In this document: positions 56,221-64,000 of the stretch, in pieces
Position numbering within the stretch: position 1 is the stretch's first letter
Layout of the letters: every line of letters begins with the position of its first letter
DNA from: Strigamia acuminata
Lineage: Eukaryota > Arthropoda > Chilopoda > Geophilomorpha > Linotaeniidae
Assembly (NCBI GenBank): GCA_949358305.1
Contig: OX442320.1
Location: 2,806,259-2,870,258 of the forward strand
Length of the DNA: 64,000 bases
Reading direction: 5' to 3'
Notes under the pieces: generated by a model
The model's input: only the letters and a program-made list of their open reading frames with translations
Told to the model about the DNA's origin: nothing
Database searches by the model: none
Translations under genes and position numbers: made by a program

Positions 56221-56733
56221 ATGAACAAGAACACCCCGAAAAAAATGTGTGTTTTATTCGTATTATATCACGATAATTAGATAATTAAATTTTTCATTTG
56301 TAGTTCGAAAAAGGAAATGGCTCTAAGAGTCGCTGTTAAAAGTCGGTATCTTGACCATTTCAGCCACTTGAACAGCGTAAGGGAAATGACTTATTCTAGA
56401 ATGATTCAAACTGAGAGTAAGATACAATCCGAGTCGCAAAGTGAAGAACAAACCGACCAGCCTTCAAAAAGGTATAAGTGAATCGGATCGGAATTATATT
56501 TTATTATGTTTTTTTTTCTTTTTAAAAACAGCAAAAAAATTAAAATTGATAGTAAATTAGAGAGAAGCATCTCCAATTGGCTTCAAGAAAGGCAAACACG
56601 AACCGCTGAGGCCATGCAACGTCGTTTTCGTAGTTTCGTCGAGAAGGAAGTAGAGTATTTGATTACTGATGAGATTGATTTCATTGATGAGAAAAAGAAA
56701 TTTTGTGACAACTTGCGCAAAAAGTCATACTAA
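56221..56733 (+). CDS. Small three-exon gene, 131 aa, unknown function
   Basis: Exons 56221-56246, 56304-56471 and 56532-56733 join in phase (396 coding bases with stop) with donors GTGTGT and GTATAA and acceptors TTTGTAG and AAAACAG. Introns are about 57-60 bp. The protein begins MNKNTPKK, is charged, and its last third (ISNWLQERQTRTAEAMQRRF then a Glu/Lys-rich end) is predicted helical and possibly coiled coil. I do not recognise the family; some similarity in style to meiotic chromosome-axis or synaptonemal proteins is only an impression. It lies on the opposite strand to the collagen exons and upstream of the strawberry notch fragment. Confidence 0.55.
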
Positions 56734-57218
56734 TTAGAAATACATATTGTACAATTTTAAACTGCTAGTAAATTCAAAAAAATTGTAAATTTGTTTCAAT
56801 TTGTTTCGATGGTCGTGACGTCACCCTAGAATTAGTTCGGGTTTAGTCCCGAGAATGACAATGCAAATAATGTTTTGATTAATCGCCACCAGATATCGTT
56901 AACGTTCGTAACGAACCAATCAGATCGTTCCCAATGCATTATCTACGCTGCCCTCCGAATGGAGAGGAGGAAGAGAAATGTCTTACAAGTCTCAGGTAAA
57001 TAGGCAGAAGAGTTTACGTACTTCTCCACTTTCCTTCCCATCCCAACCAAAACCTATGAAATGAGCACTTTCCACAAGGTAACGATACGTTAGATTCGAC
57101 CCGTTTTCCGACGAAATGTGGCCGCATTATGCGTCACACGTGCATTTGATTATTCGAATGCTGGGCAGAAGAACAACAACTGAATGATTACCGTTGCTTT
57201 GCGTTGCTTTCGTTGCAG

Positions 57219-58365
57219 GATTTATTGTCGGCGGCCCTCGACGAATCGGGACGGGACTGGGAAGAAGAAAGTGAAAAAAGAGAAATAATGCGACTCGCCG
57301 TGGTCGATGAAAGCCAAAACGGATTTGCTAGCGGAGACGAATGGTTACTTGAAAGAAAAATAAATGGAAAATAGAAAATAGAAAATAGAAAATAATAACT
57401 TTTGCTTTGTGTGTTTTAGGAGTGTCGAACGATCCCTCGAAAGATGCTATCGAACGTGCTTGCTCAAGGAAGGAGGAATTATTGGAAAAACTGGAACAAT
57501 TAGACGAAAAGTTACCTCCCAACACATTGGACCAATTAATAGACGAACTAGGAGAGCCCGAGAACGTCGCAGAAGTGAATTGAATTGAGTCCTGGAAAAT
57601 TGAAAAGGAGAAATTGTTAACGGTTTGGTTTTCTTTTGTTTTTCGTTAGATGACCGGAAGGAAAGGCCGAGTCGTTAGCAACGACGACGGGCAGATACAT
57701 TACGATTCTCGCTCCGAAATCGACGTGCCGCTGGAAACGCTCAATTTGACCGAGAAACAACGATTTATGGATGGGGAGAAAGTAAAATATTGAAAAATAT
57801 TAACTTACGTGTTAATCTGTTATTAATTAATTAATAAATATTGTTTTTTCTTTCTCTAGCATATTGCCATTATTTCGGAGGCAGCAAGCTCAGGGATTTC
57901 GCTTCAATAGGATCGTCGCGCGAAAAATCAAAGAAGACGAGTTCATATCACGTTGGAATTGCCGTGGAGTGCTGATAGGGCCATTCAACAATTTGGTAAG
58001 AGTGCAACGAAACGTAACGTAGGAAAGCGATATGATTGGTGTGATGGTTGCAGGTCGTACACATCGCTCGAATCAGATGAACGCACCCGAATATTTATTT
58101 TTGATCTCAAACCTGGCCGGGGAGCGGAGGTTTGCGTCCATCGTGGCCAAACGCCTCGAAAGTCTGGTAAGAAAATGAAATGAAGTTATTTTGTTTGTTT
58201 CTATTTCCAAATATCTAATGTGCATTGTTGTTGCAGGGTGCGTTGACGCACGGCGACCGCAGAGCGACGGAATCGGATTTTTTAGCTAAAAATCGGAAAG
58301 AGAAGGAAAGGAGAGAGAGAGAGAGAAGAGGAGAAGGAAAGGAGAGAGAGATTATTTTTTTATTT
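57219..58365 (+). pseudogene. sno: Strawberry notch (SBNO) helicase-like gene fragment with stop codon
   Basis: Exons 57420-57574 ([18 protein letters not shown]), 57650-57781 ([14 protein letters not shown]), 57860-57995 (IAIISEAASSGISLQ), 58054-58166 ([20 protein letters not shown]) and one starting at 58237 (GALTHGDRRATES) give the helicase C-terminal region of strawberry notch, a nuclear co-regulator in Notch and EGFR signalling. A possible earlier exon begins at 57219. Introns are conserved and in phase. TAG at 57908-57910 follows ISLQ where the family continues ADRR, and the correct frame resumes directly after it. In the last exon the family sequence stops at RATES and runs into a GA-rich tract. 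Both ends of the roughly 1200-1400-residue protein are missing. This is most likely a pseudogene fragment. Confidence 0.8.
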
Positions 58366-58539
58366 TAAAAACTATTATAAAGTTTATTATAAGATTCTAA
58401 GTTTTTCTTTATCTTTTACATGTCACTAGGTTTTAATCAGCGCAATGGCGGCCGTTATTTCAGGCATGTAGTGTTTAAAAATAAAAATTTATCTTTTTTG
58501 TTAATAAATAGCCTGTAGACAACTACCGGTGTGCAGTTG

Positions 58540-59190
58540 AAAAAGACCTCCTTTGAGATGCTACATCCAGTGGTTTAATAAACGTATTAGCGTAATAAGT
58601 TATCGATTTATCGCCCGTATCGAAGCCTGAACTGTCGATAAACAAAACGTCTTCAATTTCTTAAACTCACGCAAATCCTGTTGAATCTACATTTCGGAGT
58701 TTGGACAAAGACAAAAAATGTCTTCTTTTTTGCCCGTTGAGTGGCGCCACCGATCAAAGACAATATTTTGAGCTCATTGATTTGGTTTGAGCTTAAATTT
58801 TATCTGAACTGCAGACAATACTATGCACACGGGCAAAATCCATCGTGAAAAAGACATGGAAAAGAATGAACACAAATCAAAATTCAGTGAAAGTTGAAAG
58901 GAATAATAATAAAACGAAATATATTCAATTTTAATCGTTTCGAATTCTTAAACACTACATTCACAGCGACACCTGCCACGGTATCCAATTTTAAACAAAA
59001 GAAAAAAACCCAAATACATAAATTACATACACAAATAGACACAAAAAAATGAGATTCAGAACAAAAATATTGGCACTACGAAATCCAATTGGTAATTCAC
59101 TTAGTCTTAATTCGTCAAAAAATGAAGGCAAAAAAAAAAACAAAAAGATTTTGAAAATAAATTCGGAACATTCATTTATTTTACAATCGA
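58540..59190. repeat. Second copy of the 49640-50345 segment
   Basis: Near-identical to 49640-50345 in the same orientation, including taagttatcgatttatcgcc, a GTGGCGCCAC box at about 58740 and a long AT-rich tail. Small indels differ (for example a shorter stretch near 58990). The match ends at acaatcgacaaattt, exactly before the Ig fragment of the first copy. Confidence 0.8.
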
Positions 59191-59199
59191 CAAATTTGA

Positions 59200-59730
59200 T
59201 TTACACAACTTAACATTGTAACAAAATTTAAACCAGACTGTAATTAATTATGCACGGCAAAAGTCATTAGCTTCTGCGGATCGATACATATCAAATCCAA
59301 TCCAATACTGACTGCCTGTCCTCGCAAACCTCGCCCTACCTGATCAAACCCGCATGTAAAGTAAAATTCAAAACTGGCCTCAACCTCGATGCCAAGGATG
59401 ACGTCACAAAATATCGCGTGACTGTGTTATTCTGTGGTGTTGGCTCAGTTTGGCAGATTCTTCCACTCCCATCATTTTCGCCTATGTTGAGTTTGTTTTC
59501 ACATCACACCCATGTTTCAACACTAAATTTCAACTCATAACGAATTCTAGCTCTTATATCTGTCCCATTAATTAGTTATTTCAACAACTACAAACTTATT
59601 TACGCGCAAACCGAGCTCTATCTGTTCTTGAAAACTGGCATCAAAAGTAAAATTCAAAACTCGAGTCAACCTCGATACGAACGATGACGTCACAAAATAT
59701 CGCGTTTACTATGGTGGCGCGATGCAACAC
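59200..59730. repeat. Dispersed repeat with TGACGTCA boxes, copy C
   Basis: Third copy of the repeat found at 48540 and 50880. TGACGTCA is at 59399-59406 and 59685-59692. Confidence 0.75.
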
Positions 59731-60000
59731 TATTCCAAACACTAATCCCTTATTTTTACAGAGCAAAATTCTTCTAAAATAAAAAATAAAATAAAACACC
59801 TACCCGCACATCACGTTTGAGAAAATTTTATTCGCGACTGGAAAAATAATTCAATAAAACTACAAAGAGAAAATTCCGTTGTTGTCAGTAATAATAATAA
59901 TAATAATAATAATTATCATTACCCATTAACTTACACGCAAATCAGTGCTCTAGTTACTTAGCAACTAATCGATCCCAAATAAATACCAAAAAAGTGCAAA

Positions 60001-60350
60001 ATGAAGCCCGCTTTACCTCTGCTCGCTTCTCCGCTCACCTGTCTGCCTCATTCAGGTAAAAACAACCTCAAACGAGTCAAAAAACATCAATTTCAAACCA
60101 ATCGCTTTCAACCAGTAGCGTCAATCGACTGCAGATTCGACCCAAACATCCCGTGGCAAGTTTTGGAAAACGTTTACTCGTGCAACGCGACTGAGATTTG
60201 CTGCAACGACGCAAATCGCTCCAAGAACAAACGTACATCTTCATTTATTTTTCCCAATTCCCATTAATTCTTCGCCAACTTGCAGTTTGAACGAAGTCAT
60301 CGTCTGGTCGTGTTTGTTCGGAGCGATTTTCATCGTGGGCGTGTGCGTCG
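60001..60350 (+). CDS. Small secreted/membrane-type gene, copy 2
   Basis: ATG at 60001 opens a signal-peptide-like MKPALPLLASPLTCLPHS. A donor (GGTAAA at 60056) and an acceptor (AACCAG, exon from 60116) remove a 60-bp intron and join in phase to SIDCRFDPNIPWQVLENVYS plus CNATEICC. The pattern of one DCRF-type cysteine followed by YSCNAT resembles the N-termini of some invertebrate secreted leucine-rich-repeat immune proteins; that is an impression, not proof. A donor-like GTACAT follows at 60233. Further on (about 60287-60350), after TTGCAG, the same strand encodes EVIVWSCLFGAIFIVGVCVV, which looks like a membrane helix, but no phase-correct join was found. It sits antisense to the missing end of RAB3GAP1 copy 2. 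Copy 1 is at 51618. Confidence 0.4.
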
Positions 60351-60369
60351 TCGGTTTAGTTTAGGGAAT

Positions 60370-61099
60370 TCACTAATTGCTGGATGACTTTTCGACTTCG
60401 TGGAACCGTCGTCGGAAGTGGCGATCTCTTCATCGGACGAATCGGCATCGATTAACATATTCAAAGACTTAAAAACAAAACAAAACAAAAAATCAATAAA
60501 TTCAAATATCAATTCGACCTTTTGCGCCTGCGTGAACAATTTGACCACAGCTTGACCCGCGGGTCCTCCGCTCGCACCCACGAGTTGAACTTCCCCTTGC
60601 TGCAACAGTTCCACAACGAGTTTCTCAATCTCCGAGACCCCCTCCGGAGAAAACAACTTCGTCGTCAACGACGTGATTCGTACAGTGGTCACTGTTGATC
60701 TCCTCGTAGCGCTTCACGTCCACTTTGGGCGCCCGCAAAATCTTAGAAATCCTCTGCGCGATCACAACCACCGAATCTTCGTCGTTCTTGCCCACCGCGT
60801 TCGCCGCCGTCGACAACGCCGCGTGCAAAATCACCGGCGTCAAATGAGTGACCAGCTGACCGACCGTCAACGACGCCAACCAATGGAGCACCTTCTCGGC
60901 CTCCCTGGTGTCGTCAAACAGCCGTCTCTGCCGCCTCGATGGCACCGTTGGCAGTTTCCCAAACATCCGTCCAAATATTGCCGGGCAGCATCATGTGCGT
61001 GCTCAGATGACCCCTCCTGCCCTCGTCGTCCTCCTAGATCCAATCTCGAGGCGAATACCATCGAACAAAGTCCTCCAAACAGCACGCGGGATTGGCTGC
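60370..61099 (-). pseudogene. RAB3GAP1: RAB3GAP1-like gene, C-terminal exons, copy 2 (broken)
   Basis: Exon 60519-61099 carries AANPACCLEDFVRWYS, RRQRRLFDDTREAEKVLH, the segment missing from copy 1 (TPVILHAALSTAANAVGK), RYEEIN, and FSPEGVSEIEKLVVELL to FTQAQK; a last piece starts at 60467 (SLNMLIDADSSDEE). Three lesions are visible: TAG at 61034-61036 where copy 1 has CAG (Gln), a frameshift between WETAN and VPSRRQ, and the frameshift after RYEEIN shared with copy 1. The two upstream exons of copy 1 would fall into the N gap that starts at 61136. The copy is a pseudogene unless the lesions are assembly errors. Confidence 0.8.
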
Positions 61100-61135
61100 C
61101 TGCAAAACAATCGACGGTTTAATAATTTTCAATTC

Positions 61136-61335
61136 NNNNNNNNNNNNNNNNNNNNNNNNNNNNNNNNNNNNNNNNNNNNNNNNNNNNNNNNNNNNNNNNN
61201 NNNNNNNNNNNNNNNNNNNNNNNNNNNNNNNNNNNNNNNNNNNNNNNNNNNNNNNNNNNNNNNNNNNNNNNNNNNNNNNNNNNNNNNNNNNNNNNNNNNN
61301 NNNNNNNNNNNNNNNNNNNNNNNNNNNNNNNNNNN
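61136..61335. other. Assembly gap (200 N)
   Basis: Exactly 200 N between RAB3GAP1 copy 2 and the third gypsy element. It probably hides upstream RAB3GAP1 exons and the 3' LTR of the gypsy element. Confidence 0.98.
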
Positions 61336-61441
61336 CAAACCTTTTGAAATACAATATCATACACAAAATATAAATAAATAGACAAAAAAAAGGATTTTGT
61401 TTCCGGGTCACACTATGAGTTCGTGTTCACCGTAGCAAGAA

Positions 61442-64000
61442 TCAATAGCAATGACGATAGTCTTTTCGTTTCTGCGGTCTGAGTCTGCGCGACCGGAAAT
61501 CGTCTTTTTGTGTATTTGCGCCATCTTGTGGCGGATTTTTAAGTTGATTTTCATTAGTTCCTATTAAAGGCTGTGGTTCAAATAGCGATTTTAATGAGAT
61601 TTGTTCTGTATCGTCTATATAACGTTCTCTCGGTTTGATTTTCGTCATTTCGACTGGTTTTTCGATGTTTTCTTCTACACTTTGTCCTTTTTTACTGATT
61701 TTCTTTACTTTATCAGCAAATTTCACTTTCTTTTCTGGTAATTCTTTCAAAACTTCGTCTATTTCTGGTTCAACTCGTTCTTTATACGGTTTTAGTCTTT
61801 CTACATTCACTATATCACTTTTCTTTCTTGTTGAATTGATTATTTCATAATCATTCGGTGCAGTTCTTCGCACAATTTCATATGGGCCGGAAAATTGCGG
61901 TAAAAGCTTCTCTGATAAGCCAACTTTTCTGTTGATGGTTTTCAAATATACCAATTCACCTGGTTCAAACTCTTTGTTGACTCTATCTTCATCAAACCTT
62001 TTCTTGCTTTTTGCTGATTGTTTTTCAAGCCTCTCATTTGCAATTTTCCTGGCTGCTCGAATGAATTTCGCTGTTCTTAAAGTAAACTCTTTCTGTGGCA
62101 AATCCAAATTCACATCCACCGTCAAATCCACGTCGTATCCTCGTAAAAGATAATGTGGTGTATAACCTGTTGTTTCATGAACGGCCGTGTTATATGAAAA
62201 CAGGAGAAATGGAAGAAATTCGTCCCAGTCAGTATGTTCTTCGTTAACGTAACTTTGCAACATTTTTGCGAATGTCGCATTAAATCTCTCAGTTAATCCG
62301 TTTGTTCTTGGATGGTATCCTGACGTAGTTTTATGCAAACTTTTAAACATATTTGAGACTTCCTCAACCATTTTGTTCCTGTATTCCGTTCCACGGTCAC
62401 TTAATATCTCTCTTGGACTGCCTTCTTTCAGAATTACTTCATATAACAACGTTCTCGCTGCTTCTAAAGCTGTAGCTGCTGCTGCTGGTCTAGCTATTGC
62501 ATTTCTCGAAAGATAATCAGTCACAACAAAAACATGTTTATTTCCAAGACGTGATAATGGAAATGGTCCAAGCGTATCTATTCCAATTCGCTCAAAAGGC
62601 TTTGAAACTGTTGACCATGGCTGCATTAGTCCCTTCGCTGGTGTAGTCATCGTTTTTGCTTTCGCGCAACTTTGGCAGGACAAGACGTAATTTCTAACGT
62701 CCCTATAAATTCTTGTCCAAAAGAATCGTGTTCTTATTCGTTTCCATGTTTTTGCCAAACCCAAATGAGCTCCTAGTAATCCATCGTGCATTTCGTATAA
62801 TACATCTGCTTGAAGTTGTTTTGGAACTACTAGTAACAAATCTTCCATGTTCAGGGAACTATTTAATTTTTTCTTCCTGAACAACGTTTTGTTTTGAAGA
62901 ACGAACTGCTTTAGAGGTCGTCTTCTTTTTCTTGGAAGTTGCTCTTGGTTTTCTAGCGCTGTTATGAGGTCCAGAAGTTTAGGATCCTTCCTCTGCTCAG
63001 CAGGGAGGTCCAAATTTTCTAAGAGAAGCGAAGGCAATTTTTTGATTTCTTCTTCACTTAACTCTTCCTGGATCCTACTCAGGGCATCAGCATCTGTGTG
63101 CTTCTTGCCACTTTTATGAAATATATCAAAATCATACTCAGCTAGTTGCAGCGCCCACCTGGCTAGACGTCCATTTGGATTTCGGACTCCTTTCAGCCAT
63201 TGGAGGGCAGAATGGTCAGTAATTATTTGGAATTTCTGTCCATATAAGTACGGTCTAAACTTTTCAATAGCAAAAATAATTGCTAACATTTCCCTTTCAG
63301 TTGCAGTGTAATTCATTTCTGCTGTGCTCATCATACGACTTGCATAAGCGATGGCACGCTCTTGATTGTTGACTTTTTGCTTCAAAATAGCTCCTAATCC
63401 ATAGGCACTTGCATCGCATGAAATCATGAAAGGCTGAGTAAAATCTGGATGCGCTAACACCGGCACTGTTATTAATGCTGTTCGAAGCGTGTGGAATGCT
63501 TTCTCATGGGGGGGTCCCCAATCAAACTTTTCATCCTTTTTGGTTAAATTCACCAGAGGTTTGGAAATGTCCGCAAAACCTTTAATAAATTTCCGGTAAT
63601 ACGAGCATAATCCTAAGAAACCACGTAGTTGTTTAACGTTCACAGGAATTGGAAACTTGGCCACAGAATCCAGATTCCTGGGATCCGGTGAAATACCTTC
63701 CGCATCAACCACATGTCCGAGGTATCGTATGGTGTGTGTCGCAAACGTACATTTACTCAGTTTGACTTTTAAATTCGCTGCTCTTAGTTTTTCGAAAACT
63801 GCCTCCAAATCGACGAGGTGCTGGTCAAAAGTCTTTGAAAACACTATTAAATCGTCAAGATATGCTATGCATACTTTTCCCAGGAGGTTACCAAGTACCA
63901 TATTCATCAATTTTTGAAAGGCTGCTGGACTGTTACATAATCCCATTCCAAGGACATTAAACTCATAGTGTCCGCTTGAAGTAGTGAACGCTGTTTTCTC
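61442..64000 (-). CDS. Pol of a third Ty3/gypsy element (RT to integrase), cut by the window end
   Basis: The frame is open to the right edge of the window, so protease and the start of RT lie outside; the ATG at 63946 is internal. Visible in order: RT motif GLCNSPAAF and catalytic YLDDLIVFS (near codon 29 from 63946), RT connection (FLGLCSYYRKFI), RNase H (SCDASAYGLG ... HTDADALSR), integrase HHCC finger (HDGLLGAHLG ... CQSCAKAK), core with Asp in GIDTLGPF, Asp in ILSDRGTEY and Glu in GLTERFN, then a GPY-type module (FSGPYEIVRR) and a charged tail. No stop or frameshift is seen. It is a different lineage from the two other gypsy elements here, and keeps the RNase H that the palindromic one lacks. 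Its 3' LTR should begin left of 61442, mostly inside the gap. Confidence 0.93.
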   Translation of the reverse strand, partial: EKTAFTTSSGHYEFNVLGMGLCNSPAAFQKLMNMVLGNLLGKVCIAYLDDLIVFSKTFDQHLVDLEAVFEKLRAANLKVKLSKCTFATHTIRYLGHVVDAEGISPDPRNLDSVAKFPIPVNVKQLRGFLGLCSYYRKFIKGFADISKPLVNLTKKDEKFDWGPPHEKAFHTLRTALITVPVLAHPDFTQPFMISCDASAYGLGAILKQKVNNQERAIAYASRMMSTAEMNYTATEREMLAIIFAIEKFRPYLYGQKFQIITDHSALQWLKGVRNPNGRLARWALQLAEYDFDIFHKSGKKHTDADALSRIQEELSEEEIKKLPSLLLENLDLPAEQRKDPKLLDLITALENQEQLPRKRRRPLKQFVLQNKTLFRKKKLNSSLNMEDLLLVVPKQLQADVLYEMHDGLLGAHLGLAKTWKRIRTRFFWTRIYRDVRNYVLSCQSCAKAKTMTTPAKGLMQPWSTVSKPFERIGIDTLGPFPLSRLGNKHVFVVTDYLSRNAIARPAAAATALEAARTLLYEVILKEGSPREILSDRGTEYRNKMVEEVSNMFKSLHKTTSGYHPRTNGLTERFNATFAKMLQSYVNEEHTDWDEFLPFLLFSYNTAVHETTGYTPHYLLRGYDVDLTVDVNLDLPQKEFTLRTAKFIRAARKIANERLEKQSAKSKKRFDEDRVNKEFEPGELVYLKTINRKVGLSEKLLPQFSGPYEIVRRTAPNDYEIINSTRKKSDIVNVERLKPYKERVEPEIDEVLKELPEKKVKFADKVKKISKKGQSVEENIEKPVEMTKIKPRERYIDDTEQISLKSLFEPQPLIGTNENQLKNPPQDGANTQKDDFRSRRLRPQKRKDYRHCY

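Noticed and set aside
61381-61441. Polypurine tract and LTR start for the third gypsy element
   Set aside because: A run of T/A-rich sequence follows the stop, but no clear purine tract with TG start could be fixed before the N gap.

Overview
This is a eukaryotic, animal window, most likely from an arthropod or a related invertebrate. The evidence is GT-AG introns of roughly 55-270 bp, recognisable metazoan gene pieces (NDR/tricornered kinase, COP9 signalosome subunit 5, RAB3GAP1, strawberry notch, a Toll-type TIR receptor, collagen, an Ig I-set domain), animal-type Ty3/gypsy and Ty1/copia retrotransposons, and AT-rich intergenic DNA. There is nothing bacterial in it. The species cannot be named from the sequence. 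Two runs of exactly 200 N (1077-1276 and 61136-61335) are scaffold gaps of probably unknown true size.

Layout. (1) 1-1076: AT-rich DNA with two exons of an NDR/tricornered kinase. (2) 1277-18936: a large satellite made of alternating blocks of an 11-bp and a 36-bp unit. It is broken by a 271-bp solo LTR with target-site duplication (3106-3376) and by a young, complete Ty3/gypsy element with one gag-pol frame (10240-15174). (3) 18937-39095: a huge imperfect palindrome. Two 5'-truncated copies of a second Ty3/gypsy element are joined head to head. Each ends in a 965-bp LTR, and together they give arms of about 5.1 kb around a 3.1-kb unique centre. The element carries gag and pol joined by a textbook -1 frameshift signal, and a spliced 816-residue third gene of unknown function between integrase and LTR. 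A young, complete Ty1/copia element (30995-37819) interrupts the third gene of the right arm. (4) 39096-47800: a damaged CSN5-like gene followed by long gene-poor DNA with minisatellites and a duplicated non-coding module. (5) 47800-61135: a duplicated region holding a foldback element with a 46-nt perfect hairpin, repeats carrying TGACGTCA, an Ig-domain fragment, two broken RAB3GAP1 copies facing a small secreted-type gene, a collagen-Toll/TIR open frame, a small three-exon gene and a strawberry notch fragment with an in-frame stop. (6) 61442-64000: the pol of a third Ty3/gypsy element running off the window.

There is no operon or pathway here. The picture is a satellite- and transposon-rich, probably heterochromatic segment in which pieces of unrelated conserved genes sit as partial, frameshifted or duplicated copies. 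That is what one would expect of a pericentromeric region, a degenerate sex chromosome or a B chromosome, although haplotype or assembly artefacts could produce part of it. The most unusual items are the open frame joining collagen repeats to a TIR receptor end, the spliced accessory gene of the palindromic retrotransposon with its clear -1 frameshift signal, and a satellite whose 36-bp unit looks like three diverged 11-bp units plus 3 bp.
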